From positions 2,170,001 to 2,234,000 of the forward strand of contig CAWIAX010000002.1 in NCBI GenBank assembly GCA_963834305.1: a stretch of 64,000 nt of DNA. Reading direction: 5' to 3'. The notes beneath the pieces are model-generated. The model saw nothing but the letters and a program-made list of their open reading frames with translations, ran no database searches and was not told where the DNA came from. A program made the translations under genes and the position numbers. This document shows positions 9,064-16,496 of this stretch, in pieces. The stretch's first letter is position 1; each line of letters begins with the position of its first letter. Source of the DNA: JACCXG01 sp963834305 (lineage in GTDB: Bacteria; Acidobacteriota; Vicinamibacteria; Vicinamibacterales; 2-12-FULL-66-21).

Positions 9064-9399
9064 ATGCCGGCCAAGCCCATCTTCCTGTGGAAGCCGACGT
9101 GAACGACCTGCCGAAACGCCAGAAGTTTTCTGGATGAGCGCGGGTTCGACGTCACCGAACGCGATATCAACAAGGAGCCGCCGGACCGCGCGTTCCTCGA
9201 GCGGCATGTCGACGAGAGACGCTTCCTCGACTTCGTCAGCACCCGCAGCCCGGTGTTCAAGCAGCAGCCGCTGCCCCGCTCGAAGCGCGAGGCCATCGAC
9301 CTGATGCTGAGCCAGCCCAACCTGATCAGGCGGCCGGTCCTGGTGCGCGGCACGCGGGCCATCTTCGGCTTCGACAAAGAGGAGTACGCGAAGCTGTGA
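9064..9399 (+). CDS. ArsC/Spx-family thioredoxin-fold protein, candidate selenoprotein (Sec at residue 13)
   Basis: Conceptual translation is 111 residues if the TGA at 9100-9102 is read as selenocysteine. The motif is then U13-T-T-C16, placed as in the CxxC of ArsC/Spx/MgsR reductases ('LWKPT' before, 'CRNAR' after). The frame stays open to TGA 9397 with family features throughout: 'DVTERDINKEPP', 'VSTRSP', 'LIRRPVLVRGTRAIFGFD' (the Arg of the RP motif). A bacterial SECIS-like hairpin follows the TGA. The stop overlaps the DUF72 GTG (GTGA). Likely role: redox or arsenate-type reductase; the substrate is unknown. The alternative is a C-to-A sequence error in TGC. Confidence 0.78.
9100..9102 (+). 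other. In-frame UGA codon, candidate selenocysteine
   Basis: TGA sits at codon 13, exactly at the first Cys of the family's CxxC redox motif; codon 16 is TGC. Unlike the other broken genes here, no base removal is needed to keep the frame. Confidence 0.72.
9119..9133 (+). promoter_or_regulatory. Candidate bacterial SECIS hairpin
   Basis: CCAGAA (9119-9124), loop GTT (9125-9127), TTCTGG (9128-9133): a perfect 6-bp stem whose 3-nt loop begins with G, with 22 nt between the UGA and the loop. This fits the generic bSECIS pattern (short upper stem, G among the first loop bases, loop roughly 16-37 nt after UGA). The codons used here (AGA AGT TTT) are AT-rich and rare in this window, and a Ser replaces the Lys usual after 'NAR', as if RNA structure constrains the codons. 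Confidence 0.65.
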
Positions 9400-10385
9400 G
9401 CACGGGCGGCCGTCGCGGGCGGCCGGGTGAGATCCGCGTCGGCACCTCCGGGTGGAGCTACCCGAAGGGCCAGGGCACCTGGAACGGCATCTTCTATCCC
9501 GCGCAGCCGGCGCGGCGGCCCCGCGGCACGCCGAAGTTCGACGACCTGGCGTTCTACGCGGAGCACTTCGACACGGTTGAAGTGAACTCGTCCTTCTACC
9601 GCATCCCCTCCGCCGATGCCGCGCGCAAGTGGGCCGAGCGGACACCGCCCGGCTTCGAGTTCTCGCTCAAGCTCTACCAGAAGTTCACGCACCCGGAGAT
9701 GTTCGCCAAGGCCACCGGCGGGGATCCGTCGCGTCTCGGGCAGAAGGACGTGGACGAGTTCCTGAAGGCGCTCGACCCGCTCGCCGAGGCCGGCAAGCTG
9801 GGCGCCCTGCTGGCGCAGTTCCCCGCCAGCTTCAAGAACGACGACGAGTCACGCGGCTACCTGGAATGGCTGCTGCGCGCGTTCCGCGATCATCCCCTCG
9901 CGGTCGAACTGCGGCACCGCAGCTGGAGCGACGACCCGGCCGGCACGGCCTCCATCCTCGACGCGCACCAGGCGGCCCTGGCGCAGATCGACGAGCCGAA
10001 GTTCCGCACCTCCATCCGGCAGGACCTCCGTCCGAACGCGGGCGGCGTCTACTACCTGCGGCTGCACGGGCGCAACGCCGCGCAGTGGTGGAAACACGAC
10101 TCCTCGGAAGACCGCTACAACTATCTCTACTCGGCGGAGGAACTGGAGCCCTTCGCGGCGGCGGCCACCGCCGCGGCGCGCGAGGTGCGCAAGGCCTACC
10201 TCTACACCAACAACCACTTCTCGGCGAAGTCGGTGGCCAATGCCGCGATCCTGAAGCACCAGCTCGGTCAGGATCTGGAGGGTGAGTATCCGGAGGAGTT
10301 CGCCGAGCGCTACCCCGACCTGAAGGGGCTGGTGAAGCTGCTGCCTTCCCAGCCCACCCTTACGGCTTCACGAAAGCCTTCTTGA
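9396..10385 (+). CDS. DUF72 family protein (YecE-like)
   Basis: 329 residues with the DUF72 TIM-barrel hallmarks: 'RVGTSGWSYP' at the N-terminus, 'FDTVEVNSSFYR' near residues 53-64, 'FSLKLYQKFTH', 'LGALLAQFP', 'LAVELRHRSW' and 'YYLRLHGRN', then 'YLYTNNHFSAKSVANA'. The biochemical function is unsettled. The GTG start overlaps the stop of the candidate selenoprotein (GTGA), so the two are coupled. The 3' end overlaps the convergent cyclophilin gene by 26 bases. Confidence 0.9.
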   Translation: MSTGGRRGRPGEIRVGTSGWSYPKGQGTWNGIFYPAQPARRPRGTPKFDDLAFYAEHFDTVEVNSSFYRIPSADAARKWAERTPPGFEFSLKLYQKFTHPEMFAKATGGDPSRLGQKDVDEFLKALDPLAEAGKLGALLAQFPASFKNDDESRGYLEWLLRAFRDHPLAVELRHRSWSDDPAGTASILDAHQAALAQIDEPKFRTSIRQDLRPNAGGVYYLRLHGRNAAQWWKHDSSEDRYNYLYSAEELEPFAAAATAAAREVRKAYLYTNNHFSAKSVANAAILKHQLGQDLEGEYPEEFAERYPDLKGLVKLLPSQPTLTASRKPS

Positions 10386-10912
10386 GGATGTCGCTGCGCT
10401 GGATTTTCTGCACGACGTCGAGGCCGGTCAGCACCTTCCCGAACACGGTGTACTTGCCGTCGAGGTCCGGCCGGTCGCGGCGCGTGATGTAGAACTGCGT
10501 GTCGGCGGCCCTCGGGTCGCCGGCGTGCGCCATGCCGACGGCGCCCGCGACGTGCCGGCGCCGCTTCGTGATCTCGGACACGCCGATGGGGTTGCCGCTG
10601 CCGGGGTTGCGTCCCCACCACGCTTCGCGCGACATGTCGCGCGACACCGGATCGCCGACCTGAATCAGGAAGTTCGGCTCGGCGCGGTGGAACCGCTGGC
10701 CGTTGTAGAAGTTCTTCTTCACCAGCTCGAGGAACCGTCGCCACGGTTTTCGGCGCATCTTCAGGATAGGTCTCGAGCTCAATCGTGCCTTTCACGGTCT
10801 CGAGCACGACGATCGGTCCGGCGGAGGGCGACGGCTTCGCCGCCTGCCAGCCGGCGTGCAGCTGCGCGGCCGCCAGCGCCACGATCGCGGCCGCCGCAAT
10901 GTTCAGTTTCAT
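10360..10912 (-). CDS. Peptidyl-prolyl cis-trans isomerase, cyclophilin type, exported (one frameshift)
   Basis: Proline isomerase with an N-terminal signal peptide (MKLNIAAAAIVALAAAQLHA), so it should act outside the cytoplasm. The first frame carries 'VVLETVKGTIELETYPEDAPKTVAT'-type sequence. The second carries 'FLELVKKNFYNGQRFHR', 'FLIQVGDP', 'TQFYIT' and 'GKYTVFGKVLTGLDVV'. Removing one base at 10735-10736 joins them (about 183 residues). Its ATG overlaps the nth stop (ATGA), and it is the last gene of the long minus-strand run. Confidence 0.87.
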
Positions 10913-11629
10913 GACGCTCCTCTCGCCTCTCGTCCAGCCTTCACGACGCCAATTCTCGGGCACATCTCCACGACAACGCAACTCCGGCACAGCGGGTAGA
11001 CCGGCCGGCAGACGTTCTGGCCCCACGTCACCAGGTAGCGGTTGAGCAGCGGCCACCACTTGCGGTCCGCGACCCGGTAGAGCGCCTGCTCCGTCTCGTC
11101 CGGCGTCCGCGTCCGCACCCAGCCGAGGCGGTTCGAGATGCGGTGCACGTGGGTGTCGACGCAGATGTTCTCCGCGCTGCGGTGCGCCAGGATCAGCACG
11201 AGGTTCGCGGTCTTGCGGCCGACCCCCGGCAGCGTCAGCAGCTCCTCCATCGTGTCGGGCACCCGCCCGCGCGTAGCGCTTCAGGAGCTGCCGGCAGGTC
11301 TCCTGCACGTGCCCGGCCTTGTTCCGGTAGAAGCTGACCGGATAGATCAGCCGCTCGATCTCCGGCTCCGTCAGCCTGGCCATCGTCCGCGGCGTGCGGG
11401 CGGCCGTGAACAGCCTGGTGGAGGCGGCGTGCGTCACCGCGTCGCGCGTCTGCGCCGAGAGCATGGTGGCGATGAGGACCTGGAACGGATCCTCCTGCTG
11501 GTCCTGGGCGATCTTCTCGACCGCCGGCTCCTCGAGGCCATCGATCGCCCGGGCAAGCCGCCGCATGACGGCGGCGATGCGCCCGCGGGGCACGGCCGGC
11601 TGGGCCGGGAGCGTGGCGGCCCTCGCCAT
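10909..11629 (-). CDS. nth: Endonuclease III (one frameshift)
   Basis: DNA glycosylase/AP lyase of base excision repair. The N-terminal part has 'FQVLIATMLSAQTRD'. The helix-hairpin-helix 'LPGVGRKTANLVL' supplies the catalytic Lys, and 'VDTHVHR' the Asp. The iron-sulfur cluster C-x6-C-x2-C-x5-C is intact (CRPVYPLCRSCVVVEMC). The two halves lie in different frames; removing one base at about 11265-11272 restores '...RYAGRVPDTMEELL' (about 239 residues). ATG 11629 overlaps the upstream stop by one base (TGATG). Confidence 0.9.
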
Positions 11630-12556
11630 CACGACACCGGCGTGAGCGGAGCGCGCCCTTCCAGCACTTCGACGACGTTGCGGGCAGCGAGATCGATCAT
11701 CGCCAGTGCGCGTCTCGCGGGTGGCGCTGCCGAGGTGCGGCGCGAGCACGACGTTCTCGAGGCCCATCAGCGCCTCGTGCACGGCCGGCTCCCGTTCGTA
11801 GACGTCGAGCGCGGCCGCGGAGATCAGCCGCTCCTTCAGTGCCCAGGCGAGCGCTTCCTCGTCCACCACCGCGCCCCGCGCGCTGTTGACGAGAATCGCC
11901 GACCGCTTCATCCGGGCGAACGCCCGCCTGTCGATCAGGTGCCGCGTGTCGGGGCGAAGTGACGTGTGAATCGCGATGACGTCGGAGGAGATCAGCAGCT
12001 CGTCGAGCGACATGTCCTCCTTGGCGAAGACCGCCGTCATCCCGAACGCCGGCGCCTTGGCCGCGACGGCGCGGCCGATCCGCCCCCTGCCGATGATCCC
12101 GAGCTGCTTGCCGCGCAGCTCGGTCCCGAGCATGAAGTCGAGCGTCCAGCCCTTCCACCCGCCGGCGCGCACCAGCCGGTCCCCTTCGGCAATCCGCCGC
12201 GCCGCCGCGAGGATCAGCCCCCACGTCAGCTCGGCGGTGGCTTCGGTCAGCACGTCCGGCGTGTTCGTGACGACCACGCCGCGGGCCCTGGCGGCCGCCA
12301 CGTCGATGTTGTCGTAGCCGACCGCGATGTTCGCCACCACCTGGAGGTCCGGCGCCTCCGCCAGCACGCCGTCGTCGATGCGGTCGGTGAGGACGGCGAT
12401 CACGCCGCGCGTGTCGCGCAGGCGCGCCCGCAGCTCGCCGGCGGGCAGCGCGGTCTGGCTGTCGTGGAGATCGACGTCGCACGCCGCCCCGAGCCGTTCG
12501 AGGACGGCGGACGGAATGCGGCGCGTCACGAGTACGCGAGGTTTCACGGCGCTCAC
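11629..12556 (-). CDS. D-2-hydroxyacid dehydrogenase, glyoxylate/hydroxypyruvate reductase type (one frameshift)
   Basis: NAD(P)-dependent reduction of 2-oxoacids such as glyoxylate. The substrate domain includes 'VVANIAVGYDNID'. The Rossmann motif is 'GKQLGIIGRGRIGRAVA'; 'LVNSARGAVVDEEAL' carries the catalytic Arg, and the Glu lies in the 'DVYEREP' block. The His is in 'NVVLAPHLGSAT'. The frame breaks after 'GSATRETR'; removing one base at 11707 gives 'LAMIDLAARNVVEVLEG' and a natural end (about 308 residues). GTG start. It begins 28 bases after the microcompartment genes, so a link to aldehyde or hydroxyacid handling is possible but unproven. Confidence 0.87.
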
Positions 12557-12584
12557 CGTTCGGGCTGGGGTGGAACGCGGCAGG

Positions 12585-12797
12585 TCAGTGCCCGTGGGAC
12601 TGACAGTAGCCGCAATGGTTGCACGCGACCGTGGGCTCGATCAGGCAGGGCCCGTCGGACTCGGGCAGCGCGTAGCGGAAATGGCTGGCATCCGGCGCGA
12701 GCGGCAGCGGCGCCTCGGGGCGGCGCGGCGCGGCGGGGGCCGACAGTTGGCGCGCCACCGCCTCGCGGACCAGTGCGCGGAGTGCGTCCTCGTTCAT
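12585..12797 (-). CDS. 70-residue microcompartment-associated peptide with helical N-terminus and Cys/His-rich tail
   Basis: I do not recognise a named family. Residues 2-18 (NEDALRALVREAVARQL) form a plausible amphipathic helix resembling encapsulation peptides that tether cargo inside bacterial microcompartments. A Pro/Ala linker (about 19-36) follows. The C-terminus is CNHCGYCQSHGH, preceded by Cys51, a likely metal or iron-sulfur ligand set. The start overlaps the stop of the third pentamer gene (ATGA), so it belongs to the shell operon. A small lumen electron carrier or zinc-binding cargo would fit; this is inference. Confidence 0.72.
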   Translation of the reverse strand: MNEDALRALVREAVARQLSAPAAPRRPEAPLPLAPDASHFRYALPESDGPCLIEPTVACNHCGYCQSHGH

Positions 12798-13072
12798 ACG
12801 GCGTCGGTGTAGTCGACCACGTCCACGATTCCGATGATGGCGGCGTCCACCGCCGCCGCTTTCCGCCCCAGCGCGTCGCCGGCGGCCTTGCCTTCGATCA
12901 CGACCAGCACCCGCTCCCCGACGCCGGCGCCGACCGCGTCGATGGCCAGGATCGGCGTGCCCCGGTGCGCGCCCTCCAGCGTGAGCGGCTGCACCAGAAG
13001 CAGCTTCGCCCCCTCGAGCTTGCGGTTCTTCTGCGACGCCACGACGGTTCCGACGACCTCGCCGATCTGCAT
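12794..13072 (-). CDS. Microcompartment pentamer shell protein (EutN/CcmL, BMC-P), third copy
   Basis: 92 residues with the EutN/CcmL fold signatures: 'IGEVVGTVVASQKNRKLEGAKLLLVQP' at the start, the central 'AIDAVGAGVGERVLVV' and the terminal 'VDAAIIGIVDVVDY'. BMC-P pentamers cap the vertices of bacterial microcompartment shells. The start lies just after the second copy's stop (13079). Three diverged pentamer genes in a row are typical of several aldehyde-processing BMC loci. Confidence 0.93.
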   Translation of the reverse strand: MQIGEVVGTVVASQKNRKLEGAKLLLVQPLTLEGAHRGTPILAIDAVGAGVGERVLVVIEGKAAGDALGRKAAAVDAAIIGIVDVVDYTDAV

Positions 13073-13078
13073 CGTTCC

Positions 13079-13346
13079 CTAGCCGATGTCCCACCGATCG
13101 ATGATCCCGATCACCGACGGCGTCGGCCGGCGGCTCCGCCGGGTAGAACGGGAACGCCGCCTCGCGCCCCCGGACGAAGAAGACGCGCTCGCCCACCCCG
13201 GCGCCCACCGAGTCGAGGGCGACCAGCGTGCGGCCCGCCGGTTCCCCGGACGCCAGCAGCGGCTGCAGGACCAGCATCGTGGTCCCTGCCAGGTTGGCAT
13301 CCCTGATGGTCGCGACCACCTCGCCAATCACCTCGGCGATCTGCAC
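13079..13346 (-). CDS. Microcompartment pentamer shell protein (BMC-P), second copy (one frameshift)
   Basis: N-terminal 'IAEVIGEVVATIRDANLAGT' and 'VALDSVGAGVGERVFFV' are BMC-P hallmarks. The frame breaks near the end; removing one base at 13113-13115 yields 'ADAVVIGIIDRWDIG', the standard last strand (about 88 residues). The GTG start at 13346 sits two bases from the first copy's stop codon. Compared with the neighbouring copies it has a 'FPFYPAEPP' insertion before the last strand. Confidence 0.88.
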
Positions 13347-13347
13347 G

Positions 13348-13650
13348 CTAGCGGTCCTGCCTGGCGGCACCCGCCTGCGCGGGCTCGTGGACTTCCACGT
13401 GATCGACGATGCCGACGATGGCGGCATCGACGGGACAGTCCTTCAGGCCCGACGCCATCCGCGCCGAGCTGCCGCTGACGATCAGCACCGTCTCGCCGAC
13501 GCCGGCGTCCACCGTGTCGACGGCGACGAGATAGCTGCCCTCGGCCTTGCCGCGGGGATCGATCGGCCGCGCGACGAGCAGCTTGCTGCTGACCAGGCGC
13601 TCGTCCTTGCGCGTCGCGACCACGGTCCCCACGATCTTGGCGAGAATCAT
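13348..13650 (-). CDS. Microcompartment pentamer shell protein (BMC-P), first copy
   Basis: 100 residues: 'ILAKIVGTVVATRKDERLVSSKLLVARP', 'VAVDTVDAGVGETVLIVSGSSAR' and 'VDAAIVGIVDHVEV', all typical of EutN/CcmL. ATG 13650 overlaps the hexamer gene's stop (ATGA). A short C-terminal tail (HEPAQAGAARQDR) extends past the core fold. Confidence 0.93.
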   Translation of the reverse strand: MILAKIVGTVVATRKDERLVSSKLLVARPIDPRGKAEGSYLVAVDTVDAGVGETVLIVSGSSARMASGLKDCPVDAAIVGIVDHVEVHEPAQAGAARQDR

Positions 13651-13940
13651 TTCGCGTTCGCGGTCGCCTTCCCGATGGGCAGCGCGTCCTCGAGGTTCGC
13701 GTGAGGCCGCGGGATGACGTGGACCGAGACGAGCTCGCCGACCCGGCGCGCGGCGGCGGCGCCGGCATCGGTGGCCGCCTTCACGGCCGCGACGTCGCCG
13801 CGCACGATCGCCGTCACGTAGCCGGCGCCAATCTTCTCCCACCCGACCAGCGTCACCTTGGCGGCCTTGACCATCGCATCCGCCGCTTCGATCATCGCGA
13901 CGAGTCCCTTGGTCTCGACCATGCCGAGCGCCTCACCCAT
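13647..13940 (-). CDS. Microcompartment hexamer shell protein (BMC-H, PduA/EutM-like)
   Basis: 97 residues, single BMC domain. 'ALGMVETKGLVAMIEAADAM' starts the fold, then 'VGWEKIGAGYVTAIVRGDVAAVKAA' and 'VHVIPRPH', as in PduA/EutM/CcmK. Hexamers tile the facets, and the pore-loop region is 'EKIGAGY'. It is the only hexamer gene here, and no tandem-domain BMC-T gene is visible. A clear GGAG precedes the ATG (GGAGAAACAATG). Confidence 0.95.
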   Translation of the reverse strand: MGEALGMVETKGLVAMIEAADAMVKAAKVTLVGWEKIGAGYVTAIVRGDVAAVKAATDAGAAAARRVGELVSVHVIPRPHANLEDALPIGKATANAK

Positions 13941-14027
13941 TGTTTCTCCTTCGAATTGTCAGCTCTCGCGCGTCGCGCGCCCGGCGCGCCCTCCGCACTG
14001 CCCGGCGGGTGTGCGGCCGCACGGGCG

Positions 14028-14912
14028 CTACCTCAGATTCCGCACCGCATCTTCAATCAACGCCGTGAGTTCGCTGTATGTTAGCCGAATTTCCTGGTCC
14101 GCAGGGATCGCCGCGCCGGCCTGGCCGAGGCGGCCCCACACCGCCGCGGCCCGGTCGGGGAACGCCGTGCGATCGGCGACCAGCCGCTGTCCGGGCGAAG
14201 AGGGCGCCTGCACGACCTGGCAGTCGGCAGGGCTGCCGGGCTCCGGCTCGGCGCAGATCGGGGCCGGCGCCGCGATGCCGTAGCTGCCGCGCAGGCCCTG
14301 GAGCCGGACCACTTCCTCCCGCGACAGGATCCGCTCGCCGCCGAGCTGCCGCGCCACCAGGCTGATCCGGGCGAAGTGCTCGATGGTCTCCATCTTGTAA
14401 TAGGCGGAGAACAGATCCTTCCCGAGCGTCAGCGCGCCGTGGTTCGCGAGCAGCATGCCGTCGTGCGCCTGCACGTACTGGCGCACCGCCTCCGGCAGCT
14501 CCTTCGTCGAAGGGGTGGCGTACTCCGCGATCGGCACGCTGCCCAGCGTGGTGACGACCTCCGCCAGCACCGCCCGATCGAGCGGGATGCCGGCCACGGC
14601 GAACCCGGTGGCAATCGGCGGATGCGCGTGGACGACCGCCACCGCGTCCGGGCGGCGGCGATAGACCTCGAGGTGCATCTGGATCTCGGACGAGGGGGAC
14701 CGCTCGCCCTGGAGCTTCCGCCCCTCGAGATCGGTGATGCACATCATCTCCGGGCTCATGAAGCCCTTGCACACGCCCGTCGGCGTCATCAGCAGGCGCC
14801 CCTCGTCGAGCCGCACGCTGATGTTGCCGTCGTTCGACGCGGTGTAGCCGCGGGCGTAGAGCCGGCGCCCGACCTCGACGATGTCCGCCCGCAGCTGCGC
14901 CTCGGAGGTCAC
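14028..14912 (-). CDS. Class II aldolase (fuculose/rhamnulose-1-phosphate aldolase type) with C-terminal extension
   Basis: Zinc-dependent aldolase that splits sugar phosphates into DHAP and an aldehyde such as lactaldehyde. Visible motifs: 'YTASNDGNISVR', 'TPTGVCKGFM', 'SSEIQMHLEVY' with the catalytic Glu, zinc His in 'HAHPP', and 'LLANHGAL'. The core ends near 'GSYGIAAP'. About 90 further residues lead to a terminal amphipathic helix (LTYSELTALIEDAVRNLR), a likely encapsulation peptide. The start is GTG 14912 (GTGA overlap with the YHS gene) or ATG 14924. It sits directly before the shell genes, so it is probably the cargo enzyme. Confidence 0.88.
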   Translation of the reverse strand: MTSEAQLRADIVEVGRRLYARGYTASNDGNISVRLDEGRLLMTPTGVCKGFMSPEMMCITDLEGRKLQGERSPSSEIQMHLEVYRRRPDAVAVVHAHPPIATGFAVAGIPLDRAVLAEVVTTLGSVPIAEYATPSTKELPEAVRQYVQAHDGMLLANHGALTLGKDLFSAYYKMETIEHFARISLVARQLGGERILSREEVVRLQGLRGSYGIAAPAPICAEPEPGSPADCQVVQAPSSPGQRLVADRTAFPDRAAAVWGRLGQAGAAIPADQEIRLTYSELTALIEDAVRNLR

Positions 14913-15157
14913 CGGCGGCCCCATTCCTTGCGGCACTTCTCGGAGCAGAAGTACTTCGTCGCGTCGCCGGAACCCGACGTCAGCGCCTTCGACGGCACCA
15001 CGAACACGCCGCAGACGGGATCGCGCACCAGCTTCACCGCCTGCGGCGTCGCGCCGTCGCGCAGCACGCCGGCGCCGTCCAGGATGGCGCGCACGAACCG
15101 CCACACGAGGCGGATGAGGATGATGGCCAGGATGATCCAGAGGATGACGCGGGTCAT
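14909..15157 (-). CDS. Membrane-anchored YHS-domain protein
   Basis: 82 residues from ATG 15157 (overlapping the TPR stop, ATGA). An N-terminal hydrophobic helix (RVILWIILAIILIRLVWRFV) is followed by a YHS-type metal-binding module with DPVCG and 'KYFCSEKCRKEW'. Such modules bind metals or act as small chaperone-like parts. It is sandwiched between the TPR gene and the aldolase gene with overlaps on both sides. The specific role is unknown. Confidence 0.82.
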   Translation of the reverse strand: MTRVILWIILAIILIRLVWRFVRAILDGAGVLRDGATPQAVKLVRDPVCGVFVVPSKALTSGSGDATKYFCSEKCRKEWGRR

Positions 15158-15780
15158 GGCTGCTGCCCGGACGATGCGCCGGCCGTGCCGGCGGGCGCTT
15201 CGGGATGGGCGGAGCGCAGACCCTGCAGCGCCTGCCGGGCCATCCGCGCCTCCTGCGAATCGGGAGCGATCTCGATCACCTGCTGCCACACCTGGGCCGC
15301 CCCGGCGAGGTCCTGCTTGCCGAAGGCGCGGACGATCCCGACGTTGAGCAGCGTCTTGGTGTGGCGGGCATCGATCGCCAGCGACCGCTCGAACTGCGCG
15401 AGCGCGCGATCGGCCTGGTTCATGTAGTAGTAGGCGATGCCGAGGTCGGTGCTCGCGTCCACGTTGCCGGGCTCCGCGGCCAGCGCCTGCTCGTACCAGC
15501 GCGCGGCGTCGGGGAAGCGCTCCGCGTCGAAGTAGAGGTTGCCCAGCTCGATCCGCGGCGCGGCGTCGGCCGGGCGCTGCTCCGCGGTGGCCTGCAGCGC
15601 GGCCGCGCGCGCCTCGTCGAACGGGGCAGCGGTCTGGGCCTGACCCGACCCGGCCGCCGCCGGCGCGGCGGTGGTGGCTGAGGTGGCGGCCGGCCGCGCC
15701 TGCTGCGTCCCCAGCATCCAGCCGACGAGGAGGCCGAAGAACACGCCGGCTATGCCGAAGATGAGCGATTCCCTGGGCAC
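15154..15780 (-). CDS. TPR protein with N-terminal membrane anchor
   Basis: 208 residues from GTG 15780, chosen because it starts just before the hydrophobic helix (SLIFGIAGVFFGLLVGWMLG). An Ala/Thr-rich linker follows, then about three to four tetratricopeptide repeats (for example 'AAPRIELGNLYFDAERFPDAA', then 'VDASTDLGIAYYYMNQADRA'). This is a protein-interaction scaffold, probably periplasmic or membrane-facing. It lies in the same minus-strand run as the microcompartment genes. Confidence 0.82.
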   Translation of the reverse strand: MPRESLIFGIAGVFFGLLVGWMLGTQQARPAATSATTAAPAAAGSGQAQTAAPFDEARAAALQATAEQRPADAAPRIELGNLYFDAERFPDAARWYEQALAAEPGNVDASTDLGIAYYYMNQADRALAQFERSLAIDARHTKTLLNVGIVRAFGKQDLAGAAQVWQQVIEIAPDSQEARMARQALQGLRSAHPEAPAGTAGASSGQQP

Positions 15781-15790
15781 GGAAAGAAAA

Positions 15791-16496
15791 TCATAACAAC
15801 GTTCGGCGAAACCAGTCCACCACTGTCCGGACCAGCTCCGGCTCCCGCCCCAGCATGGTCGTGCCGTGGCCGGCCCCCTTGGCAATGAACAGCTCGCGGG
15901 GGCCGCCGCCAGCCTTCTGGAGGTCGCGCGCCGATCGCAGGGCGTAGGGATCGTCGTCGCTGGCCACGAGCAGGACCGGCCTCGTCAATTTCCGCAGCGC
16001 GGCCTCGATTCGCAGGCCCCGGTAGTCAAGCGACGGCGACAGCAGCGCCAGGCTGGCCACCGATGGATCGCCGGCCGCCTCGAGCGCCGCCAGGTTGGCC
16101 CCGATCGAGGCACCGGCCAGCCCGACCCGCGCCTGCTGCACGTCGGCGCGCGCCGCCAGGTGCCGGCGCGCGGCCTTGACGTCGAGGACCATCGAGGCGT
16201 AATCCGGTTCACCGCCTCCGGCGCCGGCGCCGCCCGATTCGCCGTGCCCGCGCAGGTCCAGCGCGAGCGCCCCGATGCCGTCGGAGGCGAGGCGCGCGGC
16301 CACGCCGTCCCAGTCGCGGCGCGACCGGTGGAGCATGTGCACGAGGATGACGGCCGGGCCCGGCCGGCTGGCGGGCTCGTACCACGTCGCCGCGAGCGAC
16401 ACGCCATCGTCCGGTACGCAGCATGACGCGCTGAGGCGCGGCCGCCAGCCCTGGTTCCAGGCACAGGAGCGCCGCGAGGATCACGGCCGGCCTCAC
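15791..16496 (-). CDS. Exported alpha/beta hydrolase, dienelactone-hydrolase-like (one frameshift)
   Basis: 'VILVHMLHRSRRDWDGVAARL', 'ALDLRGHGES', the nucleophile elbow 'GLAGASIGANLA', 'VLLVASDDDPY' and 'GAGHGTTML' give a complete Ser/Asp/His hydrolase. The N-terminal signal (RPAVILAALLCLEPGLAAA) lies in another frame. Removing one base at 16411-16412 joins '..QRVMLRT' to 'DDGVSLAATWYEP' (about 234 residues). GTG 16496 overlaps the pdxJ stop (GTGA). Substrate unknown. Confidence 0.8.

Noticed and set aside
9064..9102. Reading the ArsC-like gene as a pseudogene or a 12-codon peptide
   Set aside because: The TGA coincides with the catalytic Cys, the rest of the frame is intact and a SECIS-like hairpin follows; random decay would not give this combination.
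10310..12556. A 748-codon frame looking like a dehydrogenase-glycosylase-cyclophilin fusion
   Set aside because: It is three separate genes strung together by +1 base insertions; each has its own start, stop overlap and complete domain once corrected.
12585..13427. A 280-codon frame spanning the second and third pentamer genes and the Cys-rich peptide
   Set aside because: Created by the extra base at 13113-13115; the middle part is out-of-frame noise, and three distinct genes fit the region.
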